Part shown: positions 50,539 to 62,800 of the stretch, in pieces
Layout of the letters: the number at the start of each line of letters is the position of its first letter
How positions within the stretch are numbered: the stretch's first letter is position 1
NCBI GenBank assembly: GCA_013396995.1
Contig: VWZP01001424.1
Span: forward strand, 904,726-968,725
Source: Dicaeum eximium
Lineage: Eukaryota; Chordata; Aves; Passeriformes; Dicaeidae
Length of the DNA stretch: 64,000 bases
Reading direction: 5' to 3'
Position numbers and translations under genes: made by a program
Notes under the pieces: model-generated
Seen by the model: only the letters and a program-made list of their open reading frames with translations
Told to the model about the DNA's origin: nothing
Database searches by the model: none

Positions 50539-51512
50539 AAGTGCCATTTCGCCAGTTTTTTTTTTTTTTTGTGTGATCAATAGGCAGTAGAGATCGTACT
50601 TTTACCGTGGAAAAAATTGTAAAGATTTTATTTAAGACATAGTTGCATGAATATTCTCATTGGATTTTTAAAAATTTTTATTTTTATGCCTAGGTGGGAA
50701 TTACTTTGCTGGGAGAGATTTGCTTTGTTGATAATGGGTTGTGTTTCATTTTTCAGGGGAGGTGGGGAGGGTAGGCTTTGGTTTTGTTTTCTCTCTCTTC
50801 TTTTTCAATATACATAATCAGTATTGCCTTTCCATCTGAATGTAAAAATTAGTACCCTTGATTTCTATTATGGTAACAGTGTAAACATACGAAAAAAAAA
50901 TCCAAGGCAGTTAAGCATGACCAATTAATGTCACTCTAGAGCTTAGGCTGCAAAGTTTAATGGTAGAAAATTCTGTGCTGTTGTAAATCTTACTATAACT
51001 TGAGGAAAACAGAACTGAGGAAGCAAGTGAAACTTACTAATTCTATTCGAGGATTTTATAATGGCATATTTTTTCAGTATTAAAGTGAAAAATGTTTTCA
51101 ACTCCGGGTCTTTACCATTTTTCCAGCATCCAATTCTTACAAACGGGTTACTTGGGTTTAGGGGACAGAGCCTCCTTTCAGTGCTCTGTGTGTGTTTCTC
51201 TCCCTCCCTCCTCCCTCCCTTTCTTTCCCTCCCTTCCTCTTTCTCATTCATTCACAGGCAGAGGCACAAACACCCTTCCTTCCCCCCTTTCCCAATGTAA
51301 ATAACACACAGAAGTCTCCTGCCTGCCTCCTCCCCTCTCCCTCCCCTCGTCTCCTTTTTCTTTTTTTTTTTTTTTTTTCCTTTTAATGAAGCGGTGAATC
51401 CCTTTATTAATACTGTGAATCTCATGCTGCTGCCGCTGCTGTCACCACCTCTACTGCACACACTGCAGATATATTAGGGATGTTAGTGGGAATTTGCTTT
51501 AAGTGCCTCTGC

Positions 51513-51781
51513 CCAGCTTGGTCTCATTAAGCTGGAGCCGAATTTCCGCGGCCAGAATTCCCGCCCGGGAGCCGCTTGCCGGGTGGGTCAGCTGCGGGCG
51601 GCCGGGCTCCAGGAGTTGCCTCCTTCTCCTTTCCAGTGGGAAAAACGACTTAGCCTGCAGAGATTTTCCCGTTCCTGCACTGGGTACCTTCACCCTTTGA
51701 TATTAAAAGCTGAAAAAACCACGGCGCAGTGCTGCAGTAGGACTTCAGGCAGCTGGCTTTTGATCCCGTTCCTGAACGGGA
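51513..51781. promoter_or_regulatory. Isolated CpG cluster with two inverted repeats
   Basis: At 51547-51605 about nine CpG fall within 60-75 bases ('ccgcgg', 'cccgcccggg', 'gcgggcggccggg') in otherwise AT-rich DNA 1.7 kb after the SLITRK1 stop. An inverted repeat (CCAGCTT at 51513-51519, AAGCTGG at 51529-51535) precedes it. Another (TCCCGTTC at 51764-51771, GAACGGGA at 51774-51781) follows. It may be a small promoter, enhancer, or distal 3'UTR element. No coding frame of known type is seen. Confidence 0.35.
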
Positions 51782-54700
51782 AAGTGCCCCTAAACTCAGT
51801 CAAACCTGTAAAGGCGAAAGCCTCTGCAAATCACTTGTAACTCACAGCTCAAGTCCCAGTGGAGATGCGGAGAATTTCAGTCACGTTGCTCCTGGCTTTC
51901 TCCAGGCAGAGAATCCTTTTAAAGAGTAAAACATCATAAAGGACCTGCTAAACTTCAAATACTGATTTGGTTTGCTTTATAGAAAATGCCCACCTTTGGG
52001 ATCTGTGAGGAGAAAACAGGCATACATACACATTGTGATAGGTCCACTCTTGAAAGTGAGGCAGAAGCCTGATTCCAGGTATTCATGAAGAATTAAACAT
52101 GGGGAATACATCATTCCTCCAGAATCCTTTATCACTGTGGAAAAAATCTGCAGTCTCCTAGAAAATACCTTGAAGTTTGGTTGTGAAGCTCTGAAAAAGG
52201 CATGGCCTGCTTTACTATACAAACCATGCATATTTCAAGGTCCCTTCTTTATTCCACCTTCCTGCTTCATTAGACAGATTGTTCTGCCAGGATGCTCTGT
52301 GCAAGACAAAGTGATGACAGTAGAGGCACTGCTTTACCATTGTGCCATCCACTGTTGAATAATTTGAGCAGAAAAAACAAATGAACTTACATGTGAGCCA
52401 GTAATTCTGTCCTTGGGAGGCCATCAAATTTAGCTTAGAAATAGTCCAAAATAATCTGTTTAGTGCACCCTTGGAAGGCTCCCTAATTCTTGCTGCCTTC
52501 TTCATGATACTGTAGTGACAAAATTGAGTAACTGAGAAAATTAAGAACACATCACATGTTAAAAAGAATAATAATTACATTAGAAGCAGTGAAACACAAG
52601 TTAAGATAAAACACACAGTAAATTAAAATGTCAAATCACTGACTGAGATCAGGCATGCATGCATTTCAGAGAATATAATGCTAAATATGTAATTTTAATT
52701 TGTCATCATTGAAAAGTAGTATAAAGTTGGTAATTTGCTCATTTAGCTTCCTAAAAGTGCTTGTTCATTGGCATACCTACATAGAAATGTCAATTCAATT
52801 GAAATGCTGAGGACATGCATTTGTCACACTGTTACTAGGTTGTGGGGAAATGACAAAATGGAATTTTTTATGTAATTTTCTGATTTTAACATTCACAGGA
52901 TTCTTTCTTCCATCTTGCAGACACTTGCCCTTAAGACACATAGATCACCCATCTCTCTGAGATGATGTAATATTTACCAGGCCTTGAATTACAATGCTTA
53001 TCTTATTTACATGTTTAGTACTTCCATGATTATTTTTGTCAAACAAAACGCTCAACAAAAAAGAAACATAAGAGAAAGAAAATTGATTATTGAGGATGTT
53101 TTGAAGAGGAGTGAAGTGCAAGTATATTGAATATGTTCAGTTATACTGCATGAACAGCAATAACCAAAAAGTAAATGTTTTATTTGCTGACAATGACTGT
53201 CATTATATTATTTCTAATGCTGTGTCAAAATGGGTGTTTTTTTCCTGCTAACTTAGGAATCTTGTAACTTCAAGCATAGTATATATCACATTAAGTTACT
53301 TATTGCTTAATCATCACAGCAAAGCCATTTCTGTTCTTTCAGATAAGGCAGAAAAGGAAGAGATATATTACTTAGTTAGTTACAAAAGAGTTGTTTGTGG
53401 TTTGTTTTTATTTCTGCAAACACTTCAACTAAGAATAGCCTAGAATTTAAACTGTTGCCATAGAAATCCATGCCTTTATACATGGTAGCCTCCTGCATGC
53501 CATTGCAGAAGAGTGAATGGAATTCTAGAAGAAACCTGAAAAAATTTTAAATTCATACCCAGGGTGATGTGTGTCATTTTGAGAAAAAGTGTGCTGTTGG
53601 AACTGCATAGAAATGTGTTATTATGTCGCTTTACTAAATGTATTGGCTGTGTCAGGTTATTTTATAACTTCAGTGCAGTTGCATTGAAAATACAATTTCA
53701 AATCTGCTTGCAAACTAAGTGATGTAATCTTTGAGGTGGTTTATTGTTTGGTTTGAGTTAGAGTTTTTTTCTTAGAGGGTTTTTATTTAGTTTTGGGTTT
53801 CGTTTTTAGGAAGAGCGAGGGCAGATGTTATCTGATGTAGAAGAAAAGGCTTTGTGCACTAGTCTTTACTCAGGTAGAAAAGCCATGAACTACACAAGGT
53901 GAACATTTCAGACTTTATTAAACTGGTGGCAAAACTCATTAGGGTGAAAATTAAGGCAGAAAGAGGCTGAAAAATGCTCATCCCTCCCAGCAGATTAATT
54001 TCTAACTTCCATTATCCATGAAACGATTTGTAGGTCTCACAAATTAAAAGTTTCCCAAAGACAAACAACTAAGTAAAGTGACAAACTATTTCCCTTTTTA
54101 TTTTTGTCAGTGGTTTCTTATGTTGCAAAGACAGCAGGAATTTGAGATTAAATGAAAGACCTTTAACTTGCTCTTTTCCTTTTCTGTGTAACCTTCTTCA
54201 AGGCTTCATCTGGGGGCTTTCTTGGAAAAAGGTGCACAAGATACAGTCAAATGTTTAACATCTTTGTTTTTTCTTGTATTTGGAGTTTGAATCTCATGGC
54301 AGTTGTTTTGTTCTATACCCAATTCTATAATTTTTTAAACTATTTGAATCAGTCAGAGATAATTTGGCTACATTTTTATTCACATGTAATCAAAAATGTG
54401 CACTCTTAGATGTTAAAGAACCTCATTAGGTAGATCCTTCTGTATTTAGTAAAGTTCCTACAGACACATGCAAAAAAAGATGGGAAGTAGGACAATTTCT
54501 GTGGCTATTATTCAATGTGCTTGTGCAGTTCAAATTTGTGGGATGTTTTGTGATTTATAGAACAGAAATTTCCATGCATTGGGCAGGACTTCAGAGTATT
54601 TGACTATTGCACAAACTGCACTACTCCACCTTTTTTTTGTATTTGGGAAGAAGTCCGAGGGTGAAGAATTAATAGGCTGTGTTGGTAAGATATGGTTGTC

Positions 54701-56120
54701 CTAATAACATGCAGGTATTTCTGTTATCTGTATAAAATTATCAGTCTGTTTTGACTATATTAGAAGTATGGACATGACCAATCAAAATCAAAAGAATAAT
54801 TTAATTTTACTCAGTTTTCCCCAGAGGAATATTAGCACTGGAGAAAATGTGGACAAAAAATGTTGCAAACGTATTATACTAAACTACATTCATTATGATT
54901 ATGTTTAGCAATGGTTCCTTCGTGGGTTAACTTGTAACAGAAGATTATATTTAACATATGTGAGTTTTAGAAACCTTTTTAATTTTGTCTTTTTGGGTTA
55001 AGAAATATAAATGAGATCCCTCAGTATTACTTCTCCAAGATTAATTATCAGGTCAATGGACATATTATCATGCTGAATGGTTCCATTTACTAGTTAAAGT
55101 TTCTGAATCAATTTTTTTGAATACTTCCCATATACATTCTTCAGTCATGTGAGAGAGGAACAAAGTCACCAGAATGTCCCCTGTAAGGAAATAGTCTCTT
55201 GCATCATACACTTGAAGGCTAAGATCAAAAATTCATAGCAAAGAATGGATAAAAAAAGCCCATTGTAGAACACACTCAGTTGACTCTAGGTGAATGACTG
55301 CTTAAACTGCCATTATTTATTGGTATAAGTGGCACAAAGTGCCCCTGGCACAAAGCACTGGCTCCACAGAAACATTGGTACCATCAGAAATCCCCAGTAC
55401 GTTTCCCTTTCTATTAGGTAGTCAGATTGATTCCCCTCAGCTACGTTCCAGCCAAGCCACTGGAACAAATTCTCTTAGCTATTAATGACTTTTGATGATG
55501 TCATGAGCATTCAGACAGACCCCTCAAGCTTTGGTCTCAAAGCATGTCTAACCATGGGTTGTCATACTTGGTTTGTGTTACTTTATTTCATTTCTGAATC
55601 AACTGCATCTCTTGCAAGTGGAATTTTAGCAAACAGGATGCACTAAAATGTGACCTGAGGAAAAAAAAGAATGTGAAGATAATGGTTCTTTTTACTTTAA
55701 ATGAGCATTCAAATAGTAAAGATGGGCTGATACAATATAAAACTTCTATGAAGAAATTAAGAAGCAGTATAGTCCGGTGGAAAAAATTAGGAATTTCATA
55801 AGAATATGACTAATTTTTTGGATTACTATCTGACCTGGAATTAAGTGGTATTTTTCTCACCTAGCTTGATGGGCTTGAGTGAGTTGCCCTAAGAGTCAGT
55901 AGTACCCCAAGAGGTGTCCTGGAGTATCTGAGATGCGTGCACGAGACTGATAGACACAAAATGAGGACTAAAGCACACTAGAATATTTCTGGAGTGGCAC
56001 CTGGACTCTGGGATACATTAGGGCATTTAAAATAGGAGTAGACACCCATGTGGGAACAACTGAATTGAATTCTTGATCTACCCCCAGAGCCTGGTGGGTT
56101 GGTTCACTTGATACACACAA
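51782..56120. other. Gene-free downstream region
   Basis: AT-rich, largely unique DNA after SLITRK1. There are no frames of note, no mobile element I can name and no RNA gene recognised. Confidence 0.5.
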
Positions 56121-56290
56121 GTAATTTGAAATATCTTGACTCAAACAGGTAATTTGAGATATCTTGGTGTCTGACATGCTGACAGAAAGAACTCGAGGCT
56201 TGTGGGGCATATGATCAGCTGGGGCCCAGGCAAGGTACTCTAAGGCACCACAAAGTCACTGTGTGTCTATGGATAAGCAGAGGAGTAGCT
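56121..56290 (+). repeat. Possible unnamed dispersed repeat, copy A
   Basis: It contains an internal duplication ('gtaatttgaaatatcttg' at 56121-56138 and 'gtaatttgagatatcttg' at 56149-56166). Further on, 'cagctgg', 'aggcaaggtactctaagg' at about 56217-56245 resembles the sequence at 59774-59810. The element family is not recognised. Confidence 0.4.
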
Positions 56291-57564
56291 CCATGACCTA
56301 AATGTGGCTCAGTTGCATACACCTGTGCTGCAGATAATGAAATGCATTTGAGAATTAAACTGAACCCTTGAAACTACATTAAATAAATTATATCAGAGAT
56401 GGTTTGCCGAGACATGACAATTTTTAAAGGATGATCATTATTTTTTGGAGGTTATCAATAGAGGCCACATATGTACCACATACTCTCTCCATCTGTTTTT
56501 CTATTTTACTTGTATTTTATTTTTGTCTTTCCAAATTGCTAGCTTTTTGACTTTGGGCTTGCATCCTAATGGTTGCTTTAAGATGGAGCACCTATTTTAG
56601 CCAGTGCTGTTAGAAATTGCCATAGTATGTAATAGCTATAATAGTAACCTCATAAAGTAATATAGGGCTCAGGAAGCAAAAGTGTAACAACAACAACAAA
56701 AAAATCCTGACAGTTATTGCTGATACCATAATAATAAATAACGGGTTCTTGGGTCAAGCTTGAAATACAAATGAGGAATACAGTACACCAGGGTTGTAGT
56801 CATTACTGAAGTCATTAAGCTCATCCCAATGGAAGATAAATGCTATAAATGGATGAGAAAATGCAGTATAAAATGTTTCAGAAAAAAGGAAAGTCTGGTT
56901 TATGAAAATAGAGTGCAAAACTGCTAAGTGGATTGTCACAGGAGGTTTGAAAAGGGAAAAAATATAATTTAATTATGGACACACAGTAACAACTTATTCA
57001 CATGAGAGATCTTCAAGGGAAGACAGATGGTAGGAAATATTTAAGTGCAGGATGTAGAACATTTAGCTAGACCCTAGAGACTATTACCCAATTGCCCAGT
57101 ATAAATGTGGCACAACAAAGTTGGCTCTATTGTGTACTGGGCACTTTGCATGCAATAAGGACTTCTAGACAGAACCTAGCAAAAATGGGGAGAATGAAAG
57201 TACAAAACAGTATGGGATTTTTTCCCACTGCTGCTATTTGGGAAGCAAATATTTCAAAAGGAGGCAATTTGTTTATAATGGTTGTTTTTTGAGGTGTTTA
57301 TTGTGGAGTTGTCTCTATCTGGGTTAGCTTTTTTAATGAAATATTGACAAATGGGGTGGTGAAGATCATGGTAGTTGAAAAAAAGTGTGTGTTTGAAATT
57401 ATTATCCTTGGTTAGAAGCATTCCTCAAAAAGCTAGGTCAATGGATATGTCTAAACCATCAAAATTGAAACAGTTTTCTAAATTTTAGGATACATTTTCA
57501 CTGTTTCAATAACTTTAGATCACTATCAGAAACTGTGTTCTCTCCAATGATATGTGTGGCAGGG

Positions 57565-57589
57565 AATAATAATAATAATAATAATAATA
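57565..57589 (+). repeat. (AAT)n microsatellite
   Basis: About eight AAT units. It produces a spurious asparagine run in one frame. Confidence 0.95.
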
Positions 57590-57712
57590 GCAGTAAAAAT
57601 AATGAAGATATCTTTTACATTAAAGGGTTTATCAGTTTGGAGTTTTGTTTGTTTGTTTTCTCTCTGCCTTTTTTATTTTTGAATTTTTTGTCTTTTTTGT
57701 GTTTTAATTTAG

Positions 57713-57736
57713 ATATATATATATATATATATATAT
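57713..57736 (+). repeat. (AT)n microsatellite
   Basis: About twelve AT units, uninterrupted. Confidence 0.95.
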
Positions 57737-57959
57737 TAATGTAAGAACATGATGCAGAAACAAAACATGAAAATGTAAGAATGAACAAAAAGAATGCACT
57801 AAATACAGTGGTTGGCCCTGCAAATTTGCTGAAATTATTCAGAAAGAAGTGCTGGTCTGAGCAACAGACTGAAAGATGTTATTGACATTGGCTAAGAGCA
57901 CCCATGGGAAAAAGAAGCACGCACAGTTTTGAAAGGTCTTTCTATGACTGTGCTGCTAT

Positions 57960-58310
57960 TAATGAGAGATGATCTTAACTAACTAAAATTTTAGTGTAAG
58001 ACAATACTCCTCTGCAACGACATTAATTAGAATGTATATTTAGAGTAATGATTAGACTGTTGATTTGGCAATAAGGCAATATTAAAATTAAGCTGAGATG
58101 GAAGTTGTTCTTATTACAGATCCATGAATTGCTGTCTGCCCAAACTTATTAGCTCAGCTGCAGACATGTATATTAAATAAAGCCCATTTTTCCTTTGAAC
58201 AAATTCATAGCATTCATAAGTTCCAATCTGAATAATAAATTCAAGGATTCTTAGCTGCATTCTTACTGTACCTGAGCATGTCCATTATGTTACATGGATG
58301 AATTAGGAAT
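57960..58310. promoter_or_regulatory. Candidate conserved non-coding element
   Basis: Unique sequence with many ATTA/TAAT cores ('cattaattagaatg', 'gtaatgattagac') and 'ttagctcagctgcag', an E-box-containing motif. No frame or repeat is seen. The call is inferred from composition and needs a multi-species alignment. Confidence 0.22.
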
Positions 58311-59699
58311 GGAAAAAAAGTGGAAAAAAATTTATTAATGAGGTTTAGAAATATGTTACGTATTTTAAAGGATCAGTTCTGATTAGAAGTGTTACATCAT
58401 TAGCAGAGTTCTGGTCAGATAATGTAATACAGTTGATTTACATGAATCTTATTTCTATAGATGATTTTGTGAAAGCAACACATTTCTCAATATGAAGCAA
58501 AAATCTTAGGGTAAAGACATTTAGTAAAGAATGCTAACTTTAGGAAGGGTTGATACTACTAGTATTAATGGGACCATAATCACATCTAATATGCTACAGA
58601 AACTAAATGGAAATTATCAAAATATATGTTTCATTAGAACATATATTTTTGTAGACAAAATCTCATTCATTCTAGTTTTCTGTAGTTTTCAAATTAATTA
58701 ATTTCTGTAGTTAGTGAATTAATACTGTTTTTCCAAATGTCAGGATTTACTAAAATAGGAAGAATTGCTCCTCTAGGGAGAAAAAAGGCTGCTTCCTCTT
58801 CTGTCTGGGTTTATGATCAATCAATGCAGGATCAAATTTTCAAGCAATAGTGAAAGAAGAAGAAAACTTAGAAAACAGATCCTTTTGTGACAGGTGACAT
58901 AGGTCCTTTTGCATCAAGTTATGGAGTGCCCCATAACTCTGACTGGAACAGGATCCTCTATTATGCTAAACTAACAAAACCAGAATGTGAATAAACTCAA
59001 ACACTGGAGCTATAATCCATAATAGATAATCCATAATGGAGAATTTCTACTGAATAACAGTTCTATCACAACTTAGCTCTTTTCCATAGTTCTCAATTAG
59101 CTCTGTCCAAGACAAAATTGTTACAGAAGGGACAAGCCCTTGGCAATGTGAACATGAGCCAATTTGTACTTGGAGGTTGAGCCTATGATTTAATTCTGTT
59201 TCTTGCTCATTTAGAAGTGTGAATATCCACAGTGTATCTCCTGTGGTCACAGCATTTGGGCCAGAGATTCATAGATAGGCTCAAAAATTGTAGCTTTTGT
59301 TGTTGTTTTTATTGTTGTTTTCCTTTCTGCTTTCTTCAGTTTATTATGTAATTCCTTCTCAGAAATCCTATTGAATTTCTAGAACAGCCTTCAGTCTCCC
59401 TGCCTTTCCCTGTGACTGTCATTGAACAAGCAGACTAGAATATAGCAATGAGAAATTTTATTTAATGAAATGAATTTTTAAACAATTTTTTTCCTTTCTT
59501 CTATTTTTCTTTTTTTTTTTGCCATGTGTACTAATACTCTATGTTAAACTACTAGAATGGTTTGTTGCCTTAATTTAAATTGCTGTAGTTATGACCAATG
59601 ACATTTGTATATAATTCTGTCCTCTTTGAGCTTAAGGCAGATGTTTGAGACTGGATTCTAAAAAGGGTTTCAATATTGATATTGAAAGATGTGCATGCT

Positions 59700-59830
59700 T
59701 AGGTGGAATTCAAAGCATCCTGGGATACCTGAGATATCTGTCCATGGTTAATACATCTTCTATTCTGAACTGGCAGCTGGAATTCAGGCAAGATACTTTA
59801 GCATACCTTAAGTGTTACAGATGATTATGT
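59700..59830 (+). repeat. Possible unnamed dispersed repeat, copy B
   Basis: 'gagatatct' at 59731-59739 is followed 43 bases later by 'cagctgg' and then 'aggcaagatactttagc'. The same order occurs in the sequence at 56157-56245, where the spacing is 60 bases. The similarity suggests two decayed copies of one element, but it is short. Confidence 0.35.
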
Positions 59831-62800
59831 TAAAGCCTTTTAAGTGTTCCCTAGCTGAAACCTAACAGCTGTATTGTGAGCACATGGATTTACACATCGC
59901 AGTCTGTAACTGAATTGCAGCTTCTAAGGGTGGCTGAGTTAAATCACAGCTAAGCTATTTGACTTTTATATTGCTAGAGATAAGTGTGATGAATCTCACA
60001 CTTGTGAATAACATCCTCAGAATGGAACTTTCAATTAAAAATAAGAACACACATATAAAGGAAGGCAGACAAAGAGTACCCTTCAAATATTTTTTCCATG
60101 GTCAAATCACATTTTATTAAAAGAACACCAGCATATTTTAGACAAAACACATAAGTTATTATTTTTAATAATGTTTGCTGCTATATTGGACAGATATATA
60201 TATTGGCTTTTAAATTTTTACACCATTTTAATATTCGATCTTACATTATTTCAAGTCAAAAAGTAGGATAATATCCTAATAACAACAATGGCAACAATAA
60301 AAATGAGGGGTTTTTTTGGTTTAGTTTTTTTTTCCTGCTTCTCAAGAGTGTTTCTCTACTGGTTTCAGGAGGACATCCTCAAATTTAGTATCATAGAAAT
60401 AGATAAGAATAAACCAAAGAATATCAGCCAATTTACTTTCAACATATCATGGTACATAATTTATTAAATAAAATAAAATATATGCATTATTGTCTCAAAT
60501 AAACATGTAATTTCTTTTTTTTTAATTAATATCAGTCCAAAAAACATCAGTGAATACAGGAGAAAGATGAAAATAATTAAATCCAACTCCTTCTTGGAAA
60601 AGTAGACCTATAAATTAATTCAGTTGTGACTAAAAGTTAGAAGTCACGGACTTTGCTGTAGTGTGTGAGTTTGTAGAATGAGTCTAGTTCTAGTTAGAAT
60701 CCATAAAGGACACAGATCAATGTAACCACAATTGACATTAACTGACAAACCAAATTGACACTATTAAGACAGAAACCAAGAAACCACATACTCTTTTTTT
60801 CTTCTCCCTTCCCTCACTATGACGAATGGGTTCTGATGAAAGTTCTAACTTTCTGAAAACAGTTATATTAATCAGATAAATAGATATACCTATTAAGATT
60901 TTTTTCTTCATTCAGTTGTGAAGATGAATTTCAATGTACTCATTCTACTGAAGTTCTCACAGCTGCAGCGTAGAGTTCTCCTGCTGAGCAAGTCCCCTTT
61001 GTACAGTCAGTGGGGAGAAATGGGAATTGTTCAGGTTCCTGTGACATTTTGGGATGCAAAGAACATTTCAGCTGTAGACATAGACACCAAATTTAGGTAA
61101 CTAAATATTGTCATATGGGTGTAAACTGTTGTGTCTAAACTCTTACTACAGTTATCAAAGGAACAGCCGTTATAGAGAATAGAGAATGCAAAATAGAGAA
61201 TAGAGAATAGAGAGTGTCTCAGATCAGGTTAAACAGAACTTAACACAAAACTTAGCTTTTAAATGTGGTATTATTTTGCATTTCCTGGGGTTTCCAACAT
61301 GACCTCTATCTGCCACTTGAGAAGCTTACAGTTCTTTTACAGGTCCTGGTTCATATCTGTGAACTCCATGAGTGCCCTGGTTGTCTGAGATATCCTAAGA
61401 CATCTCAAACCAGCTATTTATGCTTTGGCCAAAATTAAGCTTTTCATTGACTGTATGTGGAACTCAGATCCCCAGTTCACATTTAGACACCTAAGTTTGG
61501 AAGTCTGAATCTCTAAATAAGCCTTATCCATATTTAGAAGGAGATAAAGCATGTTTTAAAAGTTTTATTTCTTTCCATTCACTCTAACAGGAATCTAGGG
61601 CACCTAGTCTAAATATATGACTACAACCATAAACAGCTGCATTTCCTCAAATTAATTCCACACTTTGAGTCTTTGCCTTGGACCACCTATTCCTTTGCTG
61701 TAAAATAGCATACTGTCAGTGGCCTACCTGAAGGGACAGGCAAGGATTCAGGTGTCTGAAATCTCCTTCTTACCCCTTGCCCCAGCAGCATGGAATTCTG
61801 GAAAATACCAGCCTCATAATACATCTGAGTTCTCAGACCCTCAGGGAATCTGCTCTCCCTTCAAGGAGTCTGTCTCCATCAAGAAATGAGCAAAGACATC
61901 CTTGTTGTGGATTAGTCTTGGTGGACAAGGAGGCAGGGTGGGAAGGGGGAAGAATATAGAAGTTTTAGCTCTTAATATCTCTGAGATATTAAAAGCACAA
62001 ATTAATATATGAAAATACCTGGAAGTAGTTTCCTGTCTCAGGAAGAGCTCATATATGCGGAAATGTCATGTTAATTCCAAAGAAATCATGCTGATGGCTG
62101 ATAATGAAAGCATTCTTTTCCTCCTTTATTGCATCCTTGTAGTACTTATTGCACAAAATTACATATTATTACCCAAAAGTCCATGGTGAAGAAAAGGTTG
62201 AAAATTCTTTCTGAAACTAATATTGAAGTTATAAGAAAGATTAGTAGAGATCTCAGTAGAGTTAAGCACAAATTGTTTAGAGGAGTCAAAATTAATAAGA
62301 AAGTTCCTTTGCATGAATCAGAAACAAATTGTAAAATACATTTTTAAGTGAAAGTCACTAGAAATATCTTTGGATTTATAGCAATTAACTATATGCCCTG
62401 TTACCTTCTGTCAGATTTAAAAGATTGCAAGAATCAGAGTTAAAATGAGAATGAATTGGCTTAAGTTATTTAGCTTTAGAAACGCTAGTGATTGTTTTAA
62501 ATAAAGTCGGCGTTGTCATTTGCCTTCTATCTCTCATGAATAAGGCTGTACAACATAACCACTTTACATAATTTATAGATAATGATTTGGAAAAAAATCA
62601 ACTCTCCAAAAGTCTGCATTGAAATGGAATTTTTGTTTGAAGAAATGTCTAAGAAGGGTGAAGCAGAATGAGGAATTTCATGCTGGATTTTTTCACTACA
62701 TTAAGAAGTCTGTGTGTGGCAAACAAAAACAGCTCAAGTTTTTATTCTTAATTGACTCTGATTCCTGGTAAATTATGCATATGAACATAGTTCTGTATGC

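Larger units (their letters stand above)
49856..51400 (+). other. Probable SLITRK1 3'UTR
   Basis: Non-coding sequence after the stop codon. The first 270 bases are CpG-rich, continuing the GC-rich gene body, then composition falls. Candidate polyadenylation signals are AATAAA at 50311-50316, AATAAA at 50533-50538 and ATTAAA at 51079-51084. The 3' end cannot be fixed from sequence. The largely repeat-free stretch from 50580 to about 51120 looks like conserved 3'UTR. A CT-rich patch (about 51195-51240, 51310-51380) follows. Frames with long N-terminal Phe or Lys runs here come from the A and T tracts. Confidence 0.6.
56291..59699. other. Gene-free region with microsatellites
   Basis: It includes (AAT)n at 57565-57589 and (AT)n at 57713-57736. 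At 57960-58310 there is a repeat-free, TAAT-rich stretch that could be a conserved non-coding element. No reading frame of interest is seen. Confidence 0.5.
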
